A DNA stretch of 64,000 nt. It comes from Bradyrhizobium sp. S69. Lineage in GTDB: Bacteria > Pseudomonadota > Alphaproteobacteria > Rhizobiales > Xanthobacteraceae. The position numbers and the translations under genes were made by a program. The DNA lies in assembly GCF_009766005.1 (NCBI RefSeq), contig NZ_LMUK01000060.1, positions 318,569 to 382,568 of the forward strand, given 5' to 3'. The notes under the pieces were generated by a model. It saw nothing but the letters and a program-made list of their open reading frames with translations, did no database searches and was not told the DNA's origin. Position 1 is the stretch's first letter, and each line of letters begins with the position of its first letter. Positions 49,679 to 59,146 of this stretch are shown here, one piece after another.

Positions 49679-51253
49679 ATGAGTCACGGCTTGCGATTTC
49701 TTGTACCATTGCTGGCGCTTTGTGGTGCGTGGCACGCGGTGCAGGGCGCGCCGCTGGAGCGCGGCACCGCGATCACCGATCCGCTGGCGTTGCGCGAACT
49801 CGATCGCGGCAGGTTCGGTCTTGGCCGCATCCTGATGCCCGATCGATCAGCCGATACGTCGATCGTGGACGGCGAGTTGTTTGCCTTGCCGTCGATGGCG
49901 CCGGTCCGCAGCGCGATCGATGCCGAGTTCGACCGCTACGTCGCAAGTCACAAGGCCGATCATCCGGGTGAGAGCATCGGCGTTGCTGACACCAACGACT
50001 TTCAACTGTTCGATCGCGCGCAGCTTTATTCCGACGAGTCGCGCTTCGTGCTGTCGGGCATCGTCAACCGGATGGACCGCGCCTATGTGGCGCCGGAGAC
50101 CTGCGGCGAAATCCGGCTGATCTACCGCCTGATCCCGACCAAATCGGCGCAAGCCACCGACAGCCTGGCCTCGCCGCGCTTGCCGATGACGCTCAATGTC
50201 GTGCTCAAGGCGAAAGGCGATCACGCGGTCGCAGTCAATGGCGCGGCGGTCACCTGCGCCGAAGTGGCGCGGCGATGGCTCGCGGCGGGTGACTTGCCGC
50301 TGACCGGTGCTGTACTTGCGGAAAAACTGGCCGCGCCGGAGGGGCCGCTCGATCTGGTTGCGCCGCAAAATATCGACCGCATCGAAACCAACATCCAGAT
50401 TGTCCATGCGCTGAAATCGCCGACCCGCGATTTCCGCACCGACTATCTCTTGAAGGTGTTCGATTATAATGCGCAAAACCACGCGTTCGAGGAAACGCCG
50501 CTCGAGAACCAGATCGATCGCGCGCGTCTCTTGGCCGACCGTAAGCTGGCGCGCGCCTTCAAGGCGTGGTTGCTCGATCCGCAGCATTTCACCGAACTCG
50601 ATCGCGGCACGCTTGTGATCCCGCCCGAATATCTCGCCACCGGCGCGATTGCCGCCACACCGGTCGGATTTTCGGCCTCCAACCTGCAGCCCGAATTTGG
50701 CCTGGTGCAGGGCGATGCCGCCAAGATCGACCCGAAGATCGATCCGGTCTTCAGCAATGACGATGTCGTCACGGCCCTGAAAAAGGCCGCCGAGCGTGGC
50801 GGCCCGTTGCAGAACATCCGCTCGCTGGCGGGCTTTGAACGCCGGCTCAACGACGTGACCTGCGCGGGTTGCCATCAGACCCGCGGCATCGGCGGCTTTC
50901 ATTTTCCTGGCGTCGACTGGCTGGCGCCCAACCCTTCCAATGCCAATATCGTGCCGGCGTCGCCGCATTTCTTTGGTGACCAGGCCCGGCGTCGCGATAT
51001 CCTGATGGCGTTGCGCGACGGCAAGACGCCGGATTATTCCCGCGGCTTCTCCAGCCGCCCACAATTGCGCGGCAGCTCCGAACTCGCCGGCACCGAATAT
51101 GACGACGGCTGGGGCGCGCATTGCTATGCGCCGCATGCCGGCGCCGCCGACAACGACCGCAGTTTTAGATCATGGACCTGCGCCAAAGGACTGGCGTGCC
51201 AGGTCGTCGACAAGGCTTCGCGGATGGGGATGTGCTTCGTCAAAACCCGCTAG
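49679..51253 (+). CDS. Secreted protein with single c-type heme motif
   Basis: A 524-residue exported protein. Residues 1-23 are a signal peptide. Only one CxxCH motif is present, CAGCH at 395-399, in the context TCAGCHQTRGIGGFHFPG, which would bind one heme c covalently. The rest does not look like a cytochrome; it has long mixed regions (LVLSGIVNRMDRAY near 120, ETNIQIVHALKSP near 240). Two further Cys pairs near the end (HCYAPHA, WTCAKGLACQ) may be disulfides. I cannot assign a family. Next to it downstream is a flavin monooxygenase on the same strand. Confidence 0.7.
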   Translation: MSHGLRFLVPLLALCGAWHAVQGAPLERGTAITDPLALRELDRGRFGLGRILMPDRSADTSIVDGELFALPSMAPVRSAIDAEFDRYVASHKADHPGESIGVADTNDFQLFDRAQLYSDESRFVLSGIVNRMDRAYVAPETCGEIRLIYRLIPTKSAQATDSLASPRLPMTLNVVLKAKGDHAVAVNGAAVTCAEVARRWLAAGDLPLTGAVLAEKLAAPEGPLDLVAPQNIDRIETNIQIVHALKSPTRDFRTDYLLKVFDYNAQNHAFEETPLENQIDRARLLADRKLARAFKAWLLDPQHFTELDRGTLVIPPEYLATGAIAATPVGFSASNLQPEFGLVQGDAAKIDPKIDPVFSNDDVVTALKKAAERGGPLQNIRSLAGFERRLNDVTCAGCHQTRGIGGFHFPGVDWLAPNPSNANIVPASPHFFGDQARRRDILMALRDGKTPDYSRGFSSRPQLRGSSELAGTEYDDGWGAHCYAPHAGAADNDRSFRSWTCAKGLACQVVDKASRMGMCFVKTR

Positions 51254-51355
51254 AAATGGGTGCTGCCTACAGCCTCGAGATTGACAGTAGACTGATCAAT
51301 CTGTTTCATCCGCCCAACGATCTGGATCGCCCAACGCGGCGTGCGGGAAGGAAAC

Positions 51356-52591
51356 ATGGACGATATCGTCATCGTCGGCGGTGGCGTTGGCGGGCTGACG
51401 CTCGGGCTCGCGCTGCACGCGGCCGGAATTCCCTGCCGGATCTTCGAGTCGGTGGCCGAAATCAGGCCGATCGGCGTCGGCATCAATCTGCTGCCGCATG
51501 CCAGCAAGGAACTTGCAGCGCTCGGGCTGGAACAGGCGCTGTCGCGGATTGCGATCGAGACCAGCGACGCGACCTTCTTCAATCGCTTCGGCCAACTGAT
51601 TTATCAGGAGCCGCTCGGACGGGCGGCGGGGTACGCGCACCCGCAATTCTCGATCCATCGCGGCGATCTGCAGATGGCGTTGCTCGATGCATTTCGCGCC
51701 CGCGCGGGTGGCGACCGGTTCTTGACCGGCCATCATTGCACCGGCGTCGAGCAGGACGCTTGCGGCGTCAGCGTGCATTTTTCCGATCGTCCGGACGGCG
51801 ACAACCGGTGCACGGTACGCGGCCGCGTCGCGATCGCCTGCGACGGCATCAATTCGGCGATCCGCAAGCAGTTTTTCCCGGACGAAGGTGAGCCGCGCTA
51901 TTCCGGCATCAACATGTGGCGCGGCGTGACGCGATGGAAACCGATATTGTCGGGCGCCAGCATGGTGCGGGCGGGGTGGATGTCGCACGGCAAGATGGTG
52001 ATCTATCCGATCCGTCCCGCCGCTGCCGACGGATTGCAGCTCGTCAACTGGGTCGCGGAAATAGAGACGCCGGTTTATCGCAAGCGTGACTGGAACCGGC
52101 CCGGCTCGATCGACGATTTCATCGGCGCCTTCGCCGATTGGCACTTCGATTGGCTCGATGTCCCGGCGCTGATTCGTGGCGCCGACAGCGTGCTGGAATT
52201 TCCGATGGTGGATCAGGACCCGTTGCCACGCTGGAGTTTCGATCGGGTGACGTTGCTGGGCGATGCCGCGCATCCGATGGTGCCGCGCGGTTCCAATGGT
52301 GCCGGCCAGGCCATTCTCGACGCGCGGGCGTTGACCTCGGCGCTGCTCGAGAATGCCGATCCGGCTGCGGCGCTCGCGGTCTACGAGAGGCAGCGTCTCG
52401 AAGCCACCACGCGCATCGTGCTGACCAACCGCAGCAACCCGCCCGACGCCATCCTGCGCGAGGTGTTCGAGCGCACCCGCGATCGTCCGTTCGCGGCGAT
52501 TGAGGATGTTATCAGCCGCGATGAGCTGGTCGGGTTGTCGGAAGCCTACAAGCGGATCGCCGGTTATTCGAAGGATGCGTTGCGCGGGTAG
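51356..52591 (+). CDS. FAD-dependent monooxygenase
   Basis: A 411-residue single-component flavin hydroxylase. IVIVGGGVGGLTLGL at 3-17 is the FAD loop, VAIACDGINSAIRKQF near 160 is the DG motif, and TLLGDAAHPMVPRGSNGAGQAI near 300 is the GD motif. The family hydroxylates aromatic rings (PhzS, salicylate and hydroxybenzoate hydroxylases); the substrate is not set. GAAGG lies before ATG 51356. An AAHS aromatic-acid transporter follows, which fits use of an aromatic acid. Confidence 0.88.
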   Translation: MDDIVIVGGGVGGLTLGLALHAAGIPCRIFESVAEIRPIGVGINLLPHASKELAALGLEQALSRIAIETSDATFFNRFGQLIYQEPLGRAAGYAHPQFSIHRGDLQMALLDAFRARAGGDRFLTGHHCTGVEQDACGVSVHFSDRPDGDNRCTVRGRVAIACDGINSAIRKQFFPDEGEPRYSGINMWRGVTRWKPILSGASMVRAGWMSHGKMVIYPIRPAAADGLQLVNWVAEIETPVYRKRDWNRPGSIDDFIGAFADWHFDWLDVPALIRGADSVLEFPMVDQDPLPRWSFDRVTLLGDAAHPMVPRGSNGAGQAILDARALTSALLENADPAAALAVYERQRLEATTRIVLTNRSNPPDAILREVFERTRDRPFAAIEDVISRDELVGLSEAYKRIAGYSKDALRG

Positions 52592-52603
52592 TGCGTAAGG
52601 ATC

Positions 52604-52684
52604 GTCATTGCGAGCGCAGCGAAGCAATCCAGTGCCGCAAGCGAAGAACTGGATTGCTTCGTCGCAAGGGCTCCTCGCAATGAC
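52604..52684. repeat. Palindromic intergenic repeat, type F, copy 1
   Basis: GTCATTGCGAG (52604-52614) pairs with CTCGCAATGAC (52674-52684), and inner GAAGCAATCCAGT (52621-52633) pairs with ACTGGATTGCTTC (52648-52660). A second copy lies at 54387-54466. Confidence 0.85.
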
Positions 52685-52758
52685 GAACATAGAAAACCAA
52701 CAGCGTCAAGGAAGCCGGGCTGACAAGACTCGCGCGGTGACGTTTCCGGGGAAACAAG

Positions 52759-54171
52759 ATGGCCATTTCGAACTCTCAAAGCAGCACGGCGCCTGTCGAT
52801 GTCGTTGAATTCATCGATCAACAGCCGGTTGGCGGATTCCAGATAAAATTGCTGCTGCTTTGCGCGGCGGTGTTGTTTCTCGACGGCTTTGACACCCAGG
52901 CGATCGGTTATGTCGCCCCGGCGCTCGCCGGTGAATGGGGCCTGACCAAGGCGGCCCTTGGCCCGGTGTTCAGCGCGGGCTTGTTCGGGCTGATGATCGG
53001 CGCGCTGTTGTTCGGGCCGCTGGCCGATCGCATCGGACGCCGCAAGATTATTATTTTCTCGACCCTGGCGTTCGGCATCGGCACGTTCGCGACCGCCTTT
53101 ATCGGCGACGTCCATTCGCTGCTCGCGATCCGGTTTCTGACCGGGCTCGGCCTCGGTGGCGCGATGCCGAATGCGATTGCGATGACGTCCGAATTCAATC
53201 CGCGTCGTCGCCGCGCGACCATGGTGATGATGATGTTCTGCGGTTTTTCGGTGGGGGCGGCGCTTGGCGGCTTGCTTGCGGCCGCGCTCATTCCGCTATT
53301 TGGCTGGCGCTCGGTCTTTGTCGTCGGCGGCGCCGTGCCGCTGTTGCTGGTGCCGATCCTGGCGCAGCGCCTGCCGGAATCGGTCCGGTTCCTGGTGCTC
53401 AGGGGACGCGCGCCGCAGCGGGTCGCGCAATTGCTCGGATCGATCGGCCCGAAGGCGTCATTCGCGCCGGGGACACGGTTCGTCGTGCATGAGCCGGAAC
53501 TGACGGGGATTCCGGTATTACATCTATTTCGAGATGGACGAACCCTGGTCACGCTGCTGCTGTGGGTGGTGTTCTTCATGAGCCTGCTCGACCTTTATTT
53601 CCTGTCGAACTGGCTGCCGACGGTTCTCAATGACCTCGGCGCGTCGGTGTCGGAAGCGGCGGTGATCGGCTCGATGCTGCAGGTCGGCGGCATTGTCGGA
53701 ACGTTCGCGCTCGGCAGCATCATCGACCGCTTCTCGTTTCGCGCGCTGGCGCTGGTCTATTTCATCGCCGTGTTTGCCATCGGTGCGATCGGCCATCTCG
53801 GACATTCCGCTGTTTTGGTCACGCTGGCGATCTTCGTTGCCGGATTGTGTATCGTCGGCGGCCAGATCGCGGCGAATGCGCTGGCCGCGGCGTTCTATCC
53901 GACCGCGGTCAGGGCGACCGGGGTCGGCTGGGCGCTTGGCATCGGCCGGATCGGCTCGATCGTCGGACCGCTGGTCGGCGGCGCCCTGTTGAGCATGAAA
54001 TGGAGCGCCGCGGAGGTTTTCATGACGGCGGCTTGTGCCGCGCTCTGCGCCGCATTGGCGGCGTTTTCCCTGAGCCGGCTGACGGGCATCGGCGGCCATG
54101 GCGGCGCTGCGCCGGATTCATCGGCGGCGTTCGAAGCGGCGTTGCGTCCATCGACGACGGCTGGCCTGTAG
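52759..54171 (+). CDS. MFS transporter, aromatic acid:H+ symporter family
   Basis: A 470-residue transporter with twelve membrane helices. LLLLCAAVLFLDGFDTQAIGYVAPAL (first helix, with the AAHS-typical Asp) is followed by GPLADRIGRRKI in the loop 2-3 signature, and FLTGLGLGGAMPNAIAMTSEF after it. AAHS members such as PcaK and MhpT carry benzoates and related acids. A type F repeat separates it from the monooxygenase, so the two may not be on one transcript although they fit one pathway. GGGGAAA precedes the ATG. Confidence 0.9.
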   Translation: MAISNSQSSTAPVDVVEFIDQQPVGGFQIKLLLLCAAVLFLDGFDTQAIGYVAPALAGEWGLTKAALGPVFSAGLFGLMIGALLFGPLADRIGRRKIIIFSTLAFGIGTFATAFIGDVHSLLAIRFLTGLGLGGAMPNAIAMTSEFNPRRRRATMVMMMFCGFSVGAALGGLLAAALIPLFGWRSVFVVGGAVPLLLVPILAQRLPESVRFLVLRGRAPQRVAQLLGSIGPKASFAPGTRFVVHEPELTGIPVLHLFRDGRTLVTLLLWVVFFMSLLDLYFLSNWLPTVLNDLGASVSEAAVIGSMLQVGGIVGTFALGSIIDRFSFRALALVYFIAVFAIGAIGHLGHSAVLVTLAIFVAGLCIVGGQIAANALAAAFYPTAVRATGVGWALGIGRIGSIVGPLVGGALLSMKWSAAEVFMTAACAALCAALAAFSLSRLTGIGGHGGAAPDSSAAFEAALRPSTTAGL

Positions 54172-54219
54172 GGTAGTCTTCGATCAGGTGGAACCAACGA
54201 ACAGGCCGGGAGGCGGGCG

Positions 54220-54381
54220 ATGGGCGAGGCTAATGAGGACAAGGCACGCAACCGCGAGATCGCCGAGAACGAAGCCCAACGGCAAACCGTCAGCGCGATC
54301 CGGGTCTCGACATGGGCGATCGCGGTCGCCGTCGTCATCGGCCTCGCCGCCGTCGGCTGGGTGCTGCTGCACAACAACTAG
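54220..54381 (+). CDS. Small single-pass membrane protein
   Basis: A 53-residue frame with ATG at 54220 preceded by GGGAGG 6 nt upstream, and TAG at 54379-54381. Residues 1-29 are charged (NEDKARNREIAENEAQRQ), and 30-50 form one membrane helix (WAIAVAVVIGLAAVGWVLL). The good ribosome site and the typical charged-helix layout support it as a real gene. It follows the transporter gene by 48 bases. Function unknown. Confidence 0.6.
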   Translation: MGEANEDKARNREIAENEAQRQTVSAIRVSTWAIAVAVVIGLAAVGWVLLHNN

Positions 54382-54386
54382 AAGCT

Positions 54387-54466
54387 GTCATTGCGAGCGC
54401 AAGCGAAGCAATCCAGGGTCACGGAAAGAACTGGATTGCTTCGTCGCAAGAGCTCCTTGCAATGAC
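54387..54466. repeat. Palindromic intergenic repeat, type F, copy 2
   Basis: GTCATTGCGAGC (54387-54398), inner GAAGCAATCCAG (54405-54416) and CTGGATTGCTTC (54431-54442), and GCAATGAC (54459-54466). It has the same arms as copy 1 at 52604-52684 and sits between two convergent genes. Confidence 0.85.
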
Positions 54467-54474
54467 GGATGTGC

Positions 54475-55680
54475 TCAGCCGACCGCGCCCAAATTGCGCA
54501 ATTGCCGGATCGCGGCCTCGTCATAGCCGGCCTCGCGCAGCACCTCGTCGCTGTGCTCGCCGATATTGGGCGGGCGGCGCGGCGCGGTCTTTGTGCTGCC
54601 ATCGACCCAGATCGGGCTGTTGACGGTCAGCAAGCTGTCGCCTTCGAACGGCACCAGCACGTCGTTGTCGATCATCTGCCGGTCGGTCGGAATGTCGTCG
54701 AGGATGCCGACCACGCCGAACACCAGGCCGTTACCGTCCAGCCGCGCGCGCCATTCGGCCAGGTCCCGGGTGGCGAAGATCTCGTCGAACAGCTTGATCA
54801 GTTCCAGCGAGCGGGCGTGGCGATCGGTCTTGGTGGCAAATCGCGAGTCGCTGATCAGGTCCTCGCGGCCGAGGCAGCGGGTCAGCGCCGGCCACTGCTT
54901 TTCCTCGTTGAGCAGCGACAGGATAATCCAGCGGCCGTCGCGGCATTTGTAGTGATTGGTCACGGCGTTGAGCGCGTGTTCGCGCGGCCGCCGCTCTGAG
55001 AATTTGGCGCCGCATAATTTGGCCTGCGCCATCACCCCGTTGGCCCAGACGCCGTTGGCCATCAGGTTCGAGGCGACATGCGAGCCTTTGCCGGTGCGCT
55101 CGCGCTTGTAGAGCGCGGTGACGATCGCGCCATACAGCGCCATCGCGCAGGGGTGGTCGCCCATGCCGGCCACCGAGCGCGCCGGCGTGGTGGTGGTATC
55201 GGCGCGCACCAGATCCATCAGGCCCGAACGCGCCCAATAGGCGTTGCTGTCGAAGCCGGGTTTGTTGGCCTCCTCGCCCTTTTCGCCATAGCCGGTGAAC
55301 GAGGCGTAGATCAGCCGTTCATTGAGCGGGGCAAGCTCGGAATAGGCGATGCCGAGCCGGCCGCGCACCGCCGGCGGAAAATTCGTGATGAAGACATCCG
55401 CCTCGGCGGCGAGCCGATGCAACACCGCCTGTCCCTCCGGCTTGCTCAGATCGAGCGCCAGGCTACGCTTGTTGCGGGCTTCCAGCAGCCATGCGAAATT
55501 ATGTTCGCTCTGCGGGTAGCCCGGCAAATTCGGCAGGTTGCGATAGGGATCGCCCGATCCCGGCGGCTCGATCTTGATGACCCGGGCGCCGAAATCCGAC
55601 AGCACGGTTGCAGCCGCCGGCGCTGCGATGAAGCTCGCGCAGTCCAGAACCTTGAGGCCTTCGAAGATGCCGTCTTCCAT
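54475..55680 (-). CDS. CaiB/BaiF-family CoA transferase
   Basis: A 401-residue class III CoA transferase. LKVLDCASFIAAPAAATVLSDFGA opens it, then VIKIEPPGSGDPYR, the usual family stretch, and WARSGLMDLVRAD holds the region of the catalytic Asp. DGRWIILSLLNEEKQW and PNIGEHSDEVLREAGYDEAAI close it. It moves CoA between organic acids; formyl-, succinyl- or carnitinyl-CoA types cannot be told apart. ATG 55680 follows GGGAG 10 nt upstream; a longer frame exists but lacks a ribosome site. Confidence 0.9.
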   Translation of the reverse strand: MEDGIFEGLKVLDCASFIAAPAAATVLSDFGARVIKIEPPGSGDPYRNLPNLPGYPQSEHNFAWLLEARNKRSLALDLSKPEGQAVLHRLAAEADVFITNFPPAVRGRLGIAYSELAPLNERLIYASFTGYGEKGEEANKPGFDSNAYWARSGLMDLVRADTTTTPARSVAGMGDHPCAMALYGAIVTALYKRERTGKGSHVASNLMANGVWANGVMAQAKLCGAKFSERRPREHALNAVTNHYKCRDGRWIILSLLNEEKQWPALTRCLGREDLISDSRFATKTDRHARSLELIKLFDEIFATRDLAEWRARLDGNGLVFGVVGILDDIPTDRQMIDNDVLVPFEGDSLLTVNSPIWVDGSTKTAPRRPPNIGEHSDEVLREAGYDEAAIRQLRNLGAVG

Positions 55681-56034
55681 AGTGAGATCGCTCCCGTGAC
55701 GTTTGTTGGTTTTGTCCGTGTGCCGGAATTTCGCGGTCTGATGTTCTGTGTGACGGCCATTTGACCCATGTTGGGTAGCAGATGCAACGGCACTTGCTGC
55801 ATCGCGGGACGGCATAACTACAACCACTCGTCATCCGCGCAACAACTTCACCGTCATCCTGAGGTGCGCGCTCTTTCTTGCGCGCCTCGAAGGATGGCCG
55901 CAAGCATGACGCTGAACAGCATCCTTCGAGGCTCGCAAGAGCTCGCGCCTCAGGATGACGGCGAACCCGTTGCGGGCGTACCTCACGGGTGAACGCAATT
56001 GCGTTCGTCCCGAGGATGACGACCGTTGCGCTTC
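55681..56034. other. 354-base intergenic region between CoA transferase and putA
   Basis: This contains the CoA-transferase promoter at its left side, a type D palindromic repeat at 55853-55959, and the end of the putA gene. No terminator with a T-run for putA was seen; the repeat may serve. Confidence 0.5.
55853..55959. repeat. Palindromic intergenic repeat, type D, copy 2
   Basis: GTCATCCTGAGG (55853-55864) and CCTCAGGATGAC (55948-55959), with an inner CTCGAAGGATGG / CATCCTTCGAG pair. The arms are the same as in copy 1 at 30565-30669. Confidence 0.85.
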
Positions 56035-59000
56035 CTACTCCCCGCCCGACAGCAACGCCGCATTGCCGCCGGCGGCGGCGGTGTTGATGGTCACGGTCTG
56101 TTCGGTGGCGAAGCGGGCCAAATAATGCGGGCCGCCGGCCTTCGGGCCGGTGCCGGACAATCCATGGCCGCCGAACGGCTGTACGCCGACCACCGCGCCG
56201 ATCATGTTGCGGTTGACATAGACGTTGCCGGCCTGGAGACGGTCGATCACGTCCTCGACGGTATCGTCGATCCGCGAGTGAATGCCGAGCGTCAATCCGT
56301 AACCGGTGCGCTCGATCGATCGCAGGACGGCATCGAGTCCGTCCGCCGGGTAGCGCACCACATGCAACACCGGGCCGAACACTTCCTCGGTGAGCTGAAC
56401 GGCGTCCGACAATTCAAAAATATGCGGTGCAACGTAATTACCGTCGGGCGCGGCGCTTGCGAGATGCACGCGAGCCTCTCGCTTCATGCGGGCAATATGG
56501 GCCTCCAGCCGCGCTTTGGCTTCCGCTTCGATCACCGGCCCGATATGCACCGACGGGTCGCGCGCGTCGCCGATCTTCAGTTCGCGCGCGGCACCCGCGA
56601 TCATCTCGATCATGCGATCGGCGACCTCGTCCTGTACGTATAGCAGCCGCAAGGCCGAGCAGCGTTGGCCGGCCGAACGAAAGGCCGAGGTCACGACATC
56701 GTCGGCGACCTGCTCGGGCAACGCGGTGGCATCGACGATCATCGCATTGATGCCGCCGGTTTCCGCGATCAGCGGCACGATCGGGCCGTCCTTGGCCGCC
56801 AATGCCCGGTTGATCGATCGCGCCACCTCGGTTGAACCGGTAAACACCACGCCTGCGATGGCGGGATCGGCGACCAGTGCCGCGCCGATTCGGCCGTCGC
56901 CTTGCGCCAGATGCAGCACTGAAGTGGGGACGCCGGCCTCGTGCAGCACACGGGCGGCCTCCGCCGCGATCAACGGCGTCTGTTCGGCGGGCTTGGCGAC
57001 CACGCTATTGCCGGCCATCAGCGCCGCCGTAACTTGCCCCAGAAAGATCGCCAGCGGGAAATTCCACGGCGATATCGCGATGAACACGCCGCGGCCGCGC
57101 CATCGCAGCACATTGCTTTCCCCGGTCGGGCCCGGCATCGCTTCGCCCGCGCCGAACTGTTTGCGGCCTTCGGCGGCGTAGTAGCGGCAGAAATCAGCGG
57201 CCTCGCGGACTTCCGAGAGCGCGTCGTCGAGCGTCTTGCCGCCTTCGGATTGCAGCAGCGCGATGAAATGCGCCGAGCGAGCTTCGAGCAGCTCGGCCGC
57301 CTGCTCCAGGATCGCGGCGCGCCTTTCGGCGGGCGTCCGGCTCCATGTTGCAAAGCCCGCGCGGCCGATCGCGACCATGCGGCTTGCGTCGTCCGCACTG
57401 GTCTCGCTGACGCGATCGACCGCCGTAGGGTCGCCGGCAATGGCTGATGTCAATTGGCTCAACGCTGTGCGTTCACCGAACTCGATGCCGCGCGAATTGA
57501 TCCGCTGCGGCCGGTACAGATCGCGCGGCAGCGGAATCTCCGGATGTCGCGCATGGTCCGCGGAGCCTATGATATCGGCCGGCCGGCGCAGCAAATTTGC
57601 CACCGGCACCTTGTCGTCGGCGGCGAGCGCCACAAAGGACGAATTGGCGCCGTTCTCCAGCAGCCGCCGCACCAGATAGGCCAGCAGATCGCGGTGGCTG
57701 CCGACCGGCGCATAGGTGCGACAAGCGAGATCCGGGCGATCCCCGCTCAATTGGGCGTACAGCGCTTCGCCCATGCCGTGCAGGCGCTGGAATTCGAATC
57801 CGTCGCTGCCGTCCGCAAGCTCGATCAATGTCGCAACCGTCAGTGCGTTGTGGGTGGCGAATTGCGGGAAGATGCGCGGCCGCAGCGCCAGCAGTTTGCG
57901 GGCGCAGGCGACATAGTTCAGGTCGGTCATCGCCTTGCGGGTGAACAGCGGATAGTCGTCGAGACCGCGCTCCTGCGCGCGCTTGATCTCGGTGTCCCAA
58001 TAGGCGCCCTTGACCAGACGCACCATCATCCGCCGGTTCAGCGTTCGCGCGAGGCCGTCGACATAGTCGATGACGTCGCCGGCGCGTTTCTGATAGGCTT
58101 GGATTGCAAGCCCAAAACCGTCCCAGCCCGCCAGCGATGCGTCGCCGAGCGCCGCCGCGATCACGTCGAGCGATAGTTCCAGCCGGTCGGCTTCCTCGGC
58201 ATCGACCGTGAAGTTCAGGTCATAGGTCTTGGCCTGGCGCGCCAGTTCGACCAGACGCGGCACCAATTCGCTCATCACGCGTGCGTGGCTCACCGCTTCA
58301 TAGCGCGGATGCAGCGCCGAGAGTTTGACCGAGATGCCGGGCCGGTCGGGCAGCGGCCGTTCGCCGGCACCGCGGCCGATGGCTTCGATGGCGCTGGCAT
58401 AGGACAAGAAATAGCGCGCAGCGTCATTTGCCGTACGCGCGCCTTCGCCGAGCATGTCGAAGGAATATCGCGGCGCCGGCATCCTGTGCGGCTGCGCCCG
58501 CGCCAGCGCCGATTCGATGGTTTCGCCGAGCACGAAATGGCTGCCCATCAGCCGCATCGCCTGCCGTGTCGCCGCGCGCACCGCAGGCACGCCCAGGCGC
58601 TTGGCCAACCGTCCGATGGTGCCTTGTGGGGTTTCACCGGGCTTGATCACACGGGCGGATACACCGAGGGCCCATGCCGACGCGTTGACCAGGAACGCGC
58701 TGGATCGGGTTTCGTGGTGGACGAAGTCGCCCTGGCCAAGCTTGTCCTCGATGAAGCGATCGGCGGTACGGCTGTCGGGCACGCGCAGCAGGGCTTCCGC
58801 GAGCACCATCAGTGCGAGGCCCTCTTTGGTCGACAGCGCGAACTCGCGAAGCATATCCTCGACGCCGCCGAGCGGGTCGTCATTGGCCCTGATCGCCCCG
58901 ATCAGGCACGTGGCCGTGGCGTCGATCCGCTTTTCCCGCGCTGCGTCCAGCCCAGCGGTTTCGAGCAACCGGGCCGCGATCAGGCGATCGTCCGGCGCAT

Positions 59001-59043
59001 AGGGTGCCTTGAATGGGACCGAGGATGCTGCATCAGACGTCAT
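56035..59043 (-). CDS. putA: Bifunctional proline / pyrroline-5-carboxylate dehydrogenase PutA
   Basis: A 1002-residue enzyme that oxidises proline to glutamate in two steps. The N-terminal FAD proline dehydrogenase barrel (about 100-450) includes RMMVRLVKGAYWDTEIKRAQ and AYLVRRLLENGANSSFV. The C-terminal NAD aldehyde dehydrogenase (about 520-980) has PWNFPLAIF, FTGSTEVA, the Glu in LIAETGG and the catalytic Cys in AGQRCSALR. It lacks the ribbon-helix-helix repressor domain of E. coli PutA and is the short type, so a separate regulator is needed; none is adjacent. The promoter is in the 103-base gap to the divergent secreted-protein gene. Confidence 0.95.
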   Translation of the reverse strand: MTSDAASSVPFKAPYAPDDRLIAARLLETAGLDAAREKRIDATATCLIGAIRANDDPLGGVEDMLREFALSTKEGLALMVLAEALLRVPDSRTADRFIEDKLGQGDFVHHETRSSAFLVNASAWALGVSARVIKPGETPQGTIGRLAKRLGVPAVRAATRQAMRLMGSHFVLGETIESALARAQPHRMPAPRYSFDMLGEGARTANDAARYFLSYASAIEAIGRGAGERPLPDRPGISVKLSALHPRYEAVSHARVMSELVPRLVELARQAKTYDLNFTVDAEEADRLELSLDVIAAALGDASLAGWDGFGLAIQAYQKRAGDVIDYVDGLARTLNRRMMVRLVKGAYWDTEIKRAQERGLDDYPLFTRKAMTDLNYVACARKLLALRPRIFPQFATHNALTVATLIELADGSDGFEFQRLHGMGEALYAQLSGDRPDLACRTYAPVGSHRDLLAYLVRRLLENGANSSFVALAADDKVPVANLLRRPADIIGSADHARHPEIPLPRDLYRPQRINSRGIEFGERTALSQLTSAIAGDPTAVDRVSETSADDASRMVAIGRAGFATWSRTPAERRAAILEQAAELLEARSAHFIALLQSEGGKTLDDALSEVREAADFCRYYAAEGRKQFGAGEAMPGPTGESNVLRWRGRGVFIAISPWNFPLAIFLGQVTAALMAGNSVVAKPAEQTPLIAAEAARVLHEAGVPTSVLHLAQGDGRIGAALVADPAIAGVVFTGSTEVARSINRALAAKDGPIVPLIAETGGINAMIVDATALPEQVADDVVTSAFRSAGQRCSALRLLYVQDEVADRMIEMIAGAARELKIGDARDPSVHIGPVIEAEAKARLEAHIARMKREARVHLASAAPDGNYVAPHIFELSDAVQLTEEVFGPVLHVVRYPADGLDAVLRSIERTGYGLTLGIHSRIDDTVEDVIDRLQAGNVYVNRNMIGAVVGVQPFGGHGLSGTGPKAGGPHYLARFATEQTVTINTAAAGGNAALLSGGE

Positions 59044-59146
59044 GGCACGACCTGAAGTTTCCTCATTCTATATGGACACTGGCTTTCAATCGCCAAACCG
59101 CTGCGATAGATTTCGCGCGATTTTTTGATGGGAAACGCGGCGGCGG

